A stretch of DNA of 64,000 nt from DATMQA01 sp035566895. GTDB lineage: Bacteria; Verrucomicrobiota; Verrucomicrobiia; Limisphaerales; UBA8199. Under the pieces are notes generated by a model. It ran no database searches. It was given only the letters and a program-made list of their open reading frames with translations, and had not been told where the DNA came from. This document shows, piece by piece, positions 1-8,245 of this stretch. A program made the position numbers and the translations under genes. Every line of letters begins with the position of its first letter. Position 1 is the stretch's first letter. Location of the stretch: positions 1-64,000 of the forward strand of contig DATMQA010000110.1 of assembly GCA_035566895.1 (NCBI GenBank), read 5' to 3'.

Positions 1-132
1 CGATTTAAGCGCACAGGCCAGTTCTGGAGTCAGCGAGGCGACGAAGCCTTAATGTGTCTGGAAATATTCTGGCGGAATGACCGTTGGCACCTCCTGTTCC
101 CTCATACTTCCTTTAACCCAGCAAGAAACTGA
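1..132 (+). CDS. C-terminal end of a transposase-like protein (partial)
   Basis: Frame 1 is open from the window edge to a TGA at 130-132 and gives 43 residues. The fragment has the flavour of the last residues of a DDE-type transposase: KRTGQFWS, then GDEALMCLE, then RWHLLFPH. Only the tail is visible, so the family and any inverted repeat cannot be seen. It runs convergent to phoH. From 133 to 257 I see no gene. The assignment rests on pattern memory of similar transposase tails and is tentative. Confidence 0.45.
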   Translation, partial: RFKRTGQFWSQRGDEALMCLEIFWRNDRWHLLFPHTSFNPARN

Positions 133-257
133 GATGCGCTCAGATCATTCTCAGGGCCCGGAGCAAGTAAATGAACCTGGCAACATCGACGATGGGGATG
201 ATTTCAATTTTGAGGCAGCGTCATTGAATTCGGCAATCCTCTCGGGACTCTTCCGAA

Positions 258-1574
258 TCACAGAATATTCGCGGCCAATTCCGCCAGCTCGGAACGTTCG
301 CCCTTCTGCAGCTCGATGTGCGCGGCGACGGATTCGGCCCGGAAGCGGCTCACAACATAATTGAAGCCGTTGGACGAGGAATCCACATAGGGATTGTCGA
401 TTTGATAGGGGTCGCCGGTGAAGATGATCTTGGTGCCGTGACCGACGCGGGTAATGATGGTCTTGGCTTCGAGCGGCGTCAGGTTCTGGGCTTCGTCGAT
501 GATCATGAACTGGTTGGCGATGCTCCGGCCGCGAATATAGCTGAGGGCCTCGACGACAATGCTGCCGGAGCGCATCAGGTCACCGCTGCGCCGGTGCTCG
601 TGGCCCATGTTCAGGTCGCTGAGCATCTCCAGGGCGTCGTGAATGGGCTGCATCCACGGCGCGAGTTTTTCTTCGAGCGAGCCCGGCAGGAAGCCGAGCT
701 CTTTGCCCATCGAGATAGTCGGCCGCGCCACGACCAGCCGGCGGAATTCGCGGTCCAGCACGGTGCGTTTCAATCCAGCGGCCATGGCCAGCAGAGTTTT
801 GCCGGTGCCCGCCTTGCCCATCAGTGTGACGAGCTTGACGCGGTCTTCGAGAAGGGCATCGAAAGCGAAATGCTGCTCGCGATTGCGCGGTTTGATGCCC
901 CAGATGCCCTCGCGGCAATCGGTAATCGGGATCAATTTGGTGCCGCTGAGGTCCACCTTGGCCAGCGCGGCGCGTTTCGGATTTGTCTCGTCCATCAGGG
1001 TGCAGTATTCATTGGGGAAGTACTGCTTGCCGCCGTTGAGCTCCAGTTCGCCGTTGGCGCGGAAAGAGGCGATCCGCTCGGGGGGCATGGTTAACTCGAT
1101 CATGCCCGTGTAAAGGTCTTTGATCAGGACCCGATCATTTTCGTAATCCTCCGCCGACAACCCCAGCGCGTCAGCTTTGACGCGCAGGTTAATGTCTTTG
1201 CTGACGAGGATGGTGTGGCATTTGGGCTGGGATTTGTTGATGCCGAAGGCGAGAGAGAGAATGCGGTTGTCCACGGAATCGGTGCCGAAGATGGCCTGGC
1301 CGTTGGTCCTGGATTTGCCATTTTGAAAGAGAATCCGCAAATGGCCGCCATTGGGCAGCCGCACGCCTTCGCTCAAACGGCCGGCGCCCCGCAGGCCGTC
1401 CAGCATCCGGGAGACGTTGCGGGCGTTCTGGCCGAGCTCGCTGGACTCGCGCTTGAAACGGTCGATTTCCTCGATGACCTCGATGGGCAGCAGGACGTTG
1501 TTCTCCTCGAAGGAGAGCAGCGAGTTGGGGTCATGCAACAGGACGTTAGTATCAAGAATGTAGTTTTTTTTCAC
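258..1574 (-). CDS. PhoH-family protein with N-terminal PIN domain
   Basis: The N-terminal third is a PIN-type nuclease domain that opens with the typical YILDTNVLLHD. The C-terminal half is a PhoH P-loop ATPase with Walker A GKAGTGKT near residue 256 and a DEAQ Walker B (IIDEAQNL). PIN-PhoH proteins are predicted RNA helicase/RNases. I place the start at the GTG at 1574 (VKKNYILD); a TTG two codons upstream is possible and neither has a clear ribosome site. The 5' end overlaps the 3' end of the GST-like gene by about 20 bp, so the two are probably co-transcribed. Confidence 0.93.
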   Translation of the reverse strand: MKKNYILDTNVLLHDPNSLLSFEENNVLLPIEVIEEIDRFKRESSELGQNARNVSRMLDGLRGAGRLSEGVRLPNGGHLRILFQNGKSRTNGQAIFGTDSVDNRILSLAFGINKSQPKCHTILVSKDINLRVKADALGLSAEDYENDRVLIKDLYTGMIELTMPPERIASFRANGELELNGGKQYFPNEYCTLMDETNPKRAALAKVDLSGTKLIPITDCREGIWGIKPRNREQHFAFDALLEDRVKLVTLMGKAGTGKTLLAMAAGLKRTVLDREFRRLVVARPTISMGKELGFLPGSLEEKLAPWMQPIHDALEMLSDLNMGHEHRRSGDLMRSGSIVVEALSYIRGRSIANQFMIIDEAQNLTPLEAKTIITRVGHGTKIIFTGDPYQIDNPYVDSSSNGFNYVVSRFRAESVAAHIELQKGERSELAELAANIL

Positions 1575-2238
1575 GAGCAAATGAACTGGATTTGAGCCTG
1601 GTCATGCGGTGGTGCCAGGCTTTGAGATGGCGGTGCCGGGCCGGCAACCGGTAATGGCCCGCATACAGGAAATTTCCCAGCATGCCATAGAGATCGAAAT
1701 CCACAAAGCGCGGACGTGCATCCAGCAAGAACGGGCGAAACATCAACATTTCCTCGAACGGAACCAGCCGCTGCTCAAGTTGGGCCAGCAATTCCTTTTG
1801 CCGCGCCTTCCAATCTGCCAGGCAGCCGCGTCCGAATTTCCGCTCCTTATGCCGCAGAAATGCCAGCCGCTCCGCCGTGGGAACGACCTCCTGCCAGTAG
1901 ATATCGTTGAGGCGGAAGGCGACTCCTTCGACTTCGTTCTCAAGGTAACGCCAGAGGATTGATTGGACTCCTTCCAGCTCCCAGGGAAACAGGCCGAGTT
2001 TGAACTTCGAGTCCAGGTATTTGGCAATGACCTGAGACTCCTCGCCGACCTCGAACACGACAGTCCGGCCATCCCGGATTATCGGCACGCCGTAATACCG
2101 CAGCCGGGTCAGCCGCCAGACCAGCGACCGGTCACCGTTGGGAATGTTGACGATTTTGAATTTGGCGCCCGCGAATTCCAGGATGCGACGTTGGACAATG
2201 CAGAAAGGGCTCCAGGGAAACTGGATCAGTTCGATCAT
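1552..2238 (-). CDS. Glutathione S-transferase-like protein
   Basis: The protein begins MIELIQFPWSPFC, a thioredoxin-fold GST N-terminal domain with a SPFC motif at the usual active-site position. It continues with a GVPIIRDG cis-proline stretch and an all-helical C-terminal half. The length, about 228 residues, fits the family. The ATG at 2238 is preferred to a TTG 20 codons upstream because the fold begins there. It overlaps the start of phoH. The substrate is unknown; similar proteins conjugate or reduce small electrophiles with glutathione or a related thiol. Confidence 0.8.
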   Translation of the reverse strand: MIELIQFPWSPFCIVQRRILEFAGAKFKIVNIPNGDRSLVWRLTRLRYYGVPIIRDGRTVVFEVGEESQVIAKYLDSKFKLGLFPWELEGVQSILWRYLENEVEGVAFRLNDIYWQEVVPTAERLAFLRHKERKFGRGCLADWKARQKELLAQLEQRLVPFEEMLMFRPFLLDARPRFVDFDLYGMLGNFLYAGHYRLPARHRHLKAWHHRMTRLKSSSFAREKKLHS

Positions 2239-2666
2239 GTCGTGGAGATTAGATTCTAAGGTCAAAAATCTGGTAAAATTATCTCTCAGATATTTCAAAC
2301 GGTGCCGGGTTCTGACTTGAACTGAAAAATTTCAAATATCTTTGGCTAGCTTTACCACGAGCGTACTCTAGGACGCGGGCGGGGCGAAAACAAGCCGAAA
2401 CGCGATGCGGCGCGCGGGGCGAGTTGACTGCCACTGCCCCCCACCGGCGCAGCGTGGTTTCAAAAAGGATATTCCATGGGTAATGCACCCCATCATTCGT
2501 GGCTTCAGATTTGCTTTGCCAAATCCTAGTTGAGCGGCAGTGGACGAAAGCAGCCCGAAGTGCCAAGCCCGTGTGGGTTGGCGAGTTGCAGATTGTCCAA
2601 GGTAAGCACACGACGTGTCCGGGTTTTGGACAGCATTGAAAGTGTGTGGTCGGCCGCTCGCCGTGA
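2239..2666. other. Spacer without a recognisable gene
   Basis: This divergent spacer between the GST-like gene (minus) and the histidine kinase (plus) should hold both promoters. I see no convincing ORF, hairpin or repeat; a 110-codon minus-strand frame here has no recognisable composition. Confidence 0.5.
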
Positions 2667-4595
2667 ATGTGTATGACTGGTTTTGGAGTGTTCGGTTTTC
2701 TCGCCGCTACCCTGCAACTTTCGGTTCCATCCTACGCCCTGCGATTGGTACGGCGCTATGGCGCGGAACGTGTCGGCTGGTTCCTGGTCCTGACTTTTTC
2801 GTCGCTGGCCTTGCTGTATCTATTGAAACTATTGAAAATGCCCGGGGCCGTGGCCTCGGGAGGTATCAGCCTGGACCTGGTTTACACCATTGCCTCGGGC
2901 TTGCTCGTCATCGGCATGGGGCACCTGGAAACGCTATGTTCGCAGCGCCAACAGGCCGAACGGGAAGAGCAGACGCGCCGCCTCAAATGGGAAGCGGAAG
3001 TGAAGGAGCACACCGCTGGATTGACCAAAACCAACCAGGGATTGGCAGAAGAAATCGCCCGGCGCGACCAGCGGGAGAAAATCATCAAGGAGTCCGAGGC
3101 CCAATACCGCTTTCTATTCAGTGAAAATCCACAGCCAATGTGGATTCTGGACCTGCGCTCTGGGCGATTTCTGGCCGTGAATCAGTCGGCTTTGGAACAG
3201 TATGGGTTCGCGCGGCAGGAATTCCTGGCCCTGACCGCCCAGGACCTGCTGCCAGTGGGGGCCCTTGCGGCGTTTCAGGCCGATCTGGCCAGACCCTGCT
3301 CGAGCGCTCAAACCCGAGGCGAGTGGCAGCATCGCCGGAATGATGGCTCGCTACTCGAAGTCGAGCTCACGGCCCTGGATTTGACGTTCAACCATGGGCC
3401 GGCCAGGCTGGTGATGATCCGCGAGGTCGGCCAGCGCCGGAAACACGAACAAGAACTGTGCGACACGAGCAAAATGGAGGCGATCCGCCAGGTGACCGCC
3501 GGGGTAGCGCACTACTATAACAACTTCATCACGGTCATCGATGCCCACGCCAATATCCTCCTCAACAAAACGCAGGACGCCGCTACGGCCGGACAATTGA
3601 AACAGATCTCCACGGCGGCCAATCGGATTGCGGCGATCACCCGTCAACTGCTGGCCGTGAGCGGCTGCCAGTTGATCCAAAACGAACCCTTAAATCTGAA
3701 CAAGTGCATCCAGGACCTGGACCCGATGGTCCGCCGGCTCCTGGGCGATGGCATCCTGCTCCAGAATGCGTTGCGCACCGACCTGCCCAACATCCTGGCG
3801 GACCCGCATTTTATCGAACACATCGTGGTTAACCTGGTCCTCAATGCACGCGAAGCAATGCCCAGCGGAGGGTCGCTAACGATTCAAACTGCACCGGTGA
3901 GGGTCGCTGAAGTTGCCGCACGCGAACACCTCCAGGCCCGGCCGGGAGAATTCGTCCGCCTTTCGGTCCGCGATACCGGGTGCGGGATGCCACCGGAAGT
4001 GCAAACCCGGCTGTTCGAACCCTTCTTTACCACGCATGAAGTGGGGAAAGGGACGGGCCTGGGCCTGGCCAGCGTCTATGGCCTGGTCAAGCAGCTCGGC
4101 GGTTGGCTCGAGCTTAGCAGCACGCCGGGCATCGGTACTGAATTCAGAATCTATTTCCCCTGTGCTTCGGCTTCAGCGGCAATCGCCACGAGCGCATGCC
4201 AAAAGGCCGAGCCGCAGTTCCGGGGGACAATCTTACTGGTCCAGGCCGAAGCTCGCGCTCGGGAATTAGCTCGTTACATTTTGACGCGGCATGGCTATCG
4301 CGTCATCGAAGCGGACGCCGCGACCACAGCGCTGGTGCTGTGGGAAAGCCAGGCGTGCAAAGTCGATTTGTTGCTGACCGATTTGAGCTTGCCCGGCGGG
4401 AGTTCCGGCCGCGATCTCGCAGCACAACTCTGCCAGACGCGCCCCGAGCTCAAAGTGGCGTACTTTTCCGGCAATGCTCCGGACAACGAAAGTGAACGAG
4501 TGCCGTTGCCGGAAGGATCCAGTTTTATCGCCAAACCTTTCACTCCGGACAAACTCCTGCAGACGCTTCAGGCGTGTTTGCACAAGAACGCCTGA
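2667..4595 (+). CDS. Membrane hybrid histidine kinase with C-terminal receiver-like domain
   Basis: The order of parts is two or three N-terminal membrane segments (about 1-85), a charged coiled coil (90-140), a PAS domain (145-255), a HisKA H-box GVAHYYNN with the phospho-accepting His near 282, a HATPase_c domain with DTGCGMP and GKGTGLGL motifs (370-490), and a receiver fold (510-640). The H-box differs from the usual GVAHDFNN. In the receiver the acidic pair after ILLV is replaced (VQAE), although the phospho-acceptor LLTDLSLPG and the KPF lysine remain, so Mg-dependent phosphorylation may be impaired. It stands alone; no dedicated partner gene is adjacent. Confidence 0.9.
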   Translation: MCMTGFGVFGFLAATLQLSVPSYALRLVRRYGAERVGWFLVLTFSSLALLYLLKLLKMPGAVASGGISLDLVYTIASGLLVIGMGHLETLCSQRQQAEREEQTRRLKWEAEVKEHTAGLTKTNQGLAEEIARRDQREKIIKESEAQYRFLFSENPQPMWILDLRSGRFLAVNQSALEQYGFARQEFLALTAQDLLPVGALAAFQADLARPCSSAQTRGEWQHRRNDGSLLEVELTALDLTFNHGPARLVMIREVGQRRKHEQELCDTSKMEAIRQVTAGVAHYYNNFITVIDAHANILLNKTQDAATAGQLKQISTAANRIAAITRQLLAVSGCQLIQNEPLNLNKCIQDLDPMVRRLLGDGILLQNALRTDLPNILADPHFIEHIVVNLVLNAREAMPSGGSLTIQTAPVRVAEVAAREHLQARPGEFVRLSVRDTGCGMPPEVQTRLFEPFFTTHEVGKGTGLGLASVYGLVKQLGGWLELSSTPGIGTEFRIYFPCASASAAIATSACQKAEPQFRGTILLVQAEARARELARYILTRHGYRVIEADAATTALVLWESQACKVDLLLTDLSLPGGSSGRDLAAQLCQTRPELKVAYFSGNAPDNESERVPLPEGSSFIAKPFTPDKLLQTLQACLHKNA

Positions 4596-4623
4596 ACGAG
4601 GGGTGCGTCGGCAGTGCCCGAGG

Positions 4624-5187
4624 CTACTTTGCTCCTTGATCAATCCAGGCGCGGACCAGGCCGACTTGCTCCGGCGTGAGCGGTTTGGGAGGCGGGCCGC
4701 CAGGACCGCGAGGGCCAGCGGGAGGGCCGCCGAAGCCAGGACCGCCGGGATGAGCCTCGCCACCCGGACCTCCGGGAGGATTACCGGCACCGGGGACGCC
4801 TGGGGGCGAGCCGGGCGGACCGCCAAAGCCGCCTGGACCACGTCGTCCAGCACGGGGTTTGGGCGGCATGGCTTTCTCCGGGTCCAACTGGGCCACCGCG
4901 ATGACCAACGGACTTTCCTGGCTCTTGCCGGGGTTAATCACTTTTCCATCCTTTCCGCCTTTGAGCGCCGATTCCAGGGTGTCTAGACGCAATCCGCCTT
5001 TGGGCCGTTCCCCGCTATGACAACGGATGCAGGAGGCATCGAAGAGCGGACGGATGTCCCCAGCGTAAGTAACGCCCGATTTGGGTGCTGCGGGCGGCAG
5101 TTTGCTTAGATCGATTTCGACGGCGGCGAGCGATCCGCCGGTGGCGGCAAGGCTGAGGATGAAAGAAATGTTTTTGGCGACGTTCAT
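4624..5187 (-). CDS. Secreted PSCyt1-type cytochrome-domain protein with Gly/Pro-rich insert
   Basis: A signal peptide (about 1-22) is followed by a planctomycete-type cytochrome c domain. The haem-binding CIRCH is at 53-57 and a possible axial Met lies in KAMPPK near 107. Residues 111-171 are almost entirely Gly, Pro and Arg (GFGGPPG-like runs), a collagen-like low-complexity insert between the Met region and the final helix LTPEQVGLVRAWIDQ. The domain usually occurs in large PSCyt proteins, so this is a small stand-alone version, presumably periplasmic. It is convergent with the histidine kinase. Confidence 0.8.
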   Translation of the reverse strand: MNVAKNISFILSLAATGGSLAAVEIDLSKLPPAAPKSGVTYAGDIRPLFDASCIRCHSGERPKGGLRLDTLESALKGGKDGKVINPGKSQESPLVIAVAQLDPEKAMPPKPRAGRRGPGGFGGPPGSPPGVPGAGNPPGGPGGEAHPGGPGFGGPPAGPRGPGGPPPKPLTPEQVGLVRAWIDQGAK

Positions 5188-5605
5188 ACGTTCAGGAAAG
5201 AGGACACTGCAGGCGCCCGGCGGCGCCTATCGGAATTGTTTTCATAGTTCATATGGCGCAGTCTAATAAGTGGGACCTTAAGATTCAATGAAGATGTAAA
5301 AACCCAAAGAGTTAAATGGGTTAACTGAGTTAAATGAGAGACACGGCACTGGCCTGGGTGCGGATGTGGCTGCGCCCTGGGACGGGCGCACTCCGGGGCA
5401 GGACTCATGTCGGCTTTTGCTCACTTTGGGCGAAAGGAAGCCCCGAATGGGGTTGAAAAGTGCCCTTTTCTGCGGTTTTTGCCGGCAAAGTCCCGGCGGC
5501 AAGGCTCCTGCTCCAAGCCCGGAGAAGCGTTCCTGCTTTCCAGGGAACGGGAGGTAAAGCAAAGAGTTCTGGCGACCTCCCGGAAAACAGGACGCTTCCA
5601 AAGAA
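5188..5605. other. Spacer with a 9-bp repeat array and otherwise no gene
   Basis: This divergent spacer between the cytochrome-domain gene (minus) and the HAD phosphatase (plus) contains the GTTAA array at 5310-5336. Frames through 5341-5605 have no recognisable protein. I could not match the GC-rich 5345-5590 stretch to a known RNA. Confidence 0.45.
5310..5336. repeat. Three 9-bp units AGTTAAATG / GGTTAACTG / AGTTAAATG
   Basis: Three exactly in-register 9-mers share the core GTTAA. Arrays of the same core and period occur at 9879-9905 and 34257-34283. Confidence 0.7.
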
Positions 5606-6526
5606 ATGAAGACGGGCTATTTGATTGATATGGACGGCGTGCTCTACCGGGAGAACCAACTCATCCCTGGAGTGCGGGCTTTTGTCGAGGCGCTCATCGG
5701 CAGCGGCGCGCCATTTGTGTTTCTCACCAACAACTCGGCACCGACACCGGAAGACCTCTCGGTGCGACTGGGGCATCTGGGCATTCCCGGTTTGTCGCCG
5801 CGGCACTTCTACACTTCGGCGCTGAACACGGCTGATTTTCTCAGTGAAACTCATCCAGCCTGCACCGCTTTTGTCATCGGGGAAGGGGGCCTGTTGACGG
5901 CGCTGCACGAGCGCAAGATCGCCAATGATGGGATGCACCCAAGTTACGTGGTGGTCGGCGAAGGGGCCGTCTCAATGGAGAAACTGGCCAAAGCGCATTC
6001 GTGCATCGAACGCGGCGCGCGCCTGCTGGCCACAAACCCGGACAATTGGTGCCCCGTTTCGAGCGACGGCACCCGCCCCGGCGCCGGTGCGACCGCCGCG
6101 TTTCTCGAAGCCAGCACGGGCCGGCGCGCTTATTACCTGGGCAAACCCAACGGTTACATGTTCCACCGGGCTTGCCGCAAGCTGGCCGATATTGCTGGAG
6201 GCGGAACGCTGGAGCAAACGGTGGTCATCGGCGACACGATGGAGACGGACATCCGCGGCGCGATCGAGGCGGGTTTGCAGGCATACCTGGTCTTGAGCGG
6301 GTCCACCCGGGTCGAGAGCGTGGCCGATTACGTTTATCAGCCGACGCGAGTTCTGGGGAGCGTCGCCGACATGGTCGAGGAACTCAAATCCGGCAAGCCC
6401 TCCAACCGGCTCGACAGTCCGGCGTATTCTCATCCGCCTTCCCATCTGAACCGCCTGGGCAACCGGCACCAGACGGATGCGAAGTTTCCGGACAAACCGC
6501 GTCCGCTCGGCCCGATGGTGCGATAG
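5606..6526 (+). CDS. HAD-IIA family phosphatase (NagD-like)
   Basis: All HAD-IIA landmarks are present: motif I IDMDGVLYR near the N-terminus, motif II FLTNNS, the lysine motif LGKPNGYMF, and motif III GDTMETDIRGAIEAG. The family dephosphorylates nucleoside monophosphates, p-nitrophenylphosphate-like substrates or sugar phosphates; the substrate here cannot be told. The core is followed by about 45 extra proline/basic residues (from KPSNRLDSP onward), a dispensable-looking tail. The ATG at 5606 directly precedes KTGYLIDMDG. It is a single-gene unit, convergent with folC. Confidence 0.92.
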   Translation: MKTGYLIDMDGVLYRENQLIPGVRAFVEALIGSGAPFVFLTNNSAPTPEDLSVRLGHLGIPGLSPRHFYTSALNTADFLSETHPACTAFVIGEGGLLTALHERKIANDGMHPSYVVVGEGAVSMEKLAKAHSCIERGARLLATNPDNWCPVSSDGTRPGAGATAAFLEASTGRRAYYLGKPNGYMFHRACRKLADIAGGGTLEQTVVIGDTMETDIRGAIEAGLQAYLVLSGSTRVESVADYVYQPTRVLGSVADMVEELKSGKPSNRLDSPAYSHPPSHLNRLGNRHQTDAKFPDKPRPLGPMVR

Positions 6527-6677
6527 GCTCCAACGGTGAATAGCGGTGAATAACTTTTCTTTGCCAAAAGCCGCTCGACGGCGTAGAAAACATTTGGCGA
6601 GGCATACGCTGAAGTCCAAGTACCGGAATTGAGATCTTCGTCCGGGGCGTCAGGACTTGCCGCTTCGGTGGCAGTGG

Positions 6678-6691
6678 TCCCGCTTGCGGGA
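6678..6691. terminator. Short GC-rich hairpin between convergent genes
   Basis: TCCCGC and GCGGGA pair across a TT loop, between the ends of the HAD gene and folC. No T-tract follows, so it would be an atypical terminator at best. Confidence 0.2.
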
Positions 6692-6755
6692 GCGCCTATC
6701 TCCTTAGCGATGCCTCGCCCTTTTTTTCAGTTGGGGTGGAACGACAGCTCATTCT

Positions 6756-8198
6756 CTAGCTCGCGGACAAAGAAGTCTTCAATGCCGAAGCGAAGCCATT
6801 TTGTGCTGGCCCGGTCCATTCATTGAGCGCGCGTTCGTCCTGGGTTTTCGCCGGAGAAAGGTGGAGCAGTTCCATGGCCTCACCAATCAAATAAAGCGAG
6901 CCGGCAATGGTCACGAAGGTGTCCTGCGCTGTGTCCAGCAAGGCCGCAGCCAGCGAGTGGTGTTCCATCACCTGCGCCCGCGGGTTGGCGCGCCGGCAGA
7001 CTTCGGCCAATTCTCGCGGTTCAGCGCTTCGCTCGCCGGGCACAGGCACGAGCAGGATGCGCCCGGCCACAGGTGCCAGGATTTCACACATTGCCGCCCA
7101 GTCTTTATCCCTCAAAACTCCCAGCACGAGAGTAGGGAGAGCCCTCCCCAGCGCGCCGTTCTGCCCTACTCCCCCGCCCGAGAAATATTCCTTGAGTGCC
7201 GCGGCCAGGATTTGCGCCCCGCCGATATTGTGGGCCCCATCGAGCAGGATTTGCTGGCCGGCTGGCCGCTGGACCAGTTGCAGCCGACCTGGCCAGTGAA
7301 CGGTGGAGAGGCCGGTTCGGATGGCTTCCTCGTTCACGATGATCTGCCTTGCGAGCGTGCGGACAGCAGCGAGCGCCACCGCGGCATTCATTCTTTGGTG
7401 TTGGCCCAGCAAAGGCAGTTGGACGCTGTCCAACGGTGGGCGCTCTGCTTCTGAAGGAGAAACGATGGTTAAGGGCGCTTTTTGGCTGCGCGCGTTTTCC
7501 TGGATGACCCCCAGGGCTTCGGCGCTTTCTGCGGCGGTGATGACAGGAATGGCCGGCTTGATGATGCCCGCCTTCTCGGCGGCGATGCTGGCCAGAGTCT
7601 CACCGAGCCACTTCTGATGGTCGTATTGGATATTGGTAATTACGCTGGCCAGAGGTGTAACGATGTTCGTTGCATCGAGCCGTCCGCCCAGGCCGGTTTC
7701 CCAAATGACTAAATCGCATCTTTGCGCGGCGAAATAGCGCAGCGCCATCACGGTAACGACTTCAAAAAACGTGGGGTGCTCGCCGGGAGGGGAGCGGGGC
7801 TCGACCGGTTCGCTCGATTCAGCTTGCCGGGCGGAGCCGTGACTGTGCGCTCCGCCGCCGGAGGCGCCCCATCCCTGCCCGATCAGGGCGCGCATCTCCT
7901 CGACTAATCGGGCGACCTCCACTTCAGAAATAGGCTGGCGGTTGACCTGGATGCGCTCGCCGAATGCCACCAAGTGCGGCGAGGTGAAGAGACCAACTCG
8001 CAATCCTGCGGCGCGGTAAATGCTTTCGAGCATGGCGCAGGTCGAACCTTTGCCATTAGTCCCGGCAACGTGGATGAAACGGAGATGGTTCTGTGGATTG
8101 CCAGCCGCGGCAGCGAGCTTGAAGGTGTTCTTCAGGCCGAATTTGGCGCCGAACCAGCGCAGGCTATAGAGGAATTTGATAGCGTCGGAGTAGGACAT
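6756..8198 (-). CDS. folC: Bifunctional folylpolyglutamate/dihydrofolate synthase
   Basis: Mur-ligase-type ATPase with the P-loop AGTNGKGST and the FTSPHL motif, so it adds glutamates to folates (and dihydropteroate to dihydrofolate). The start is chosen at the ATG at 8198 (MSYSDAIKFLYSLRWFG), which matches the family's first residues and has AAGG just upstream. An alternative ATG at 8246 overlaps the pyrG stop as TGATG and would add 16 residues by translational coupling. A Gly/Ser/Pro/Glu-rich insert of about 30 residues precedes HPTFFE and coincides with a palindrome at 7830-7856. It probably lies in one transcript with kdsB and pyrG. Confidence 0.95.
   Translation of the reverse strand: MSYSDAIKFLYSLRWFGAKFGLKNTFKLAAAAGNPQNHLRFIHVAGTNGKGSTCAMLESIYRAAGLRVGLFTSPHLVAFGERIQVNRQPISEVEVARLVEEMRALIGQGWGASGGGAHSHGSARQAESSEPVEPRSPPGEHPTFFEVVTVMALRYFAAQRCDLVIWETGLGGRLDATNIVTPLASVITNIQYDHQKWLGETLASIAAEKAGIIKPAIPVITAAESAEALGVIQENARSQKAPLTIVSPSEAERPPLDSVQLPLLGQHQRMNAAVALAAVRTLARQIIVNEEAIRTGLSTVHWPGRLQLVQRPAGQQILLDGAHNIGGAQILAAALKEYFSGGGVGQNGALGRALPTLVLGVLRDKDWAAMCEILAPVAGRILLVPVPGERSAEPRELAEVCRRANPRAQVMEHHSLAAALLDTAQDTFVTIAGSLYLIGEAMELLHLSPAKTQDERALNEWTGPAQNGFASALKTSLSAS
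7830..7856. repeat. In-frame palindrome inside folC
   Basis: GGCGGAGC at 7830-7837 is complementary to GCTCCGCC at 7849-7856. It is translated as part of the low-complexity insert that separates the LVEEMRALI helix from HPTFFEVVT. Confidence 0.55.
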
Positions 8199-8245
8199 CG
8201 CCTTGAAGGCCGCTGAGGTATCGGCAACGCATTCACAAGCCCGCA

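Noticed and set aside
77..364. 95-codon plus-strand frame at the left end
   Set aside because: It overlaps the 3' end of phoH antisense, and its first 55 bases lie in the transposase-like frame 1; composition looks non-coding.
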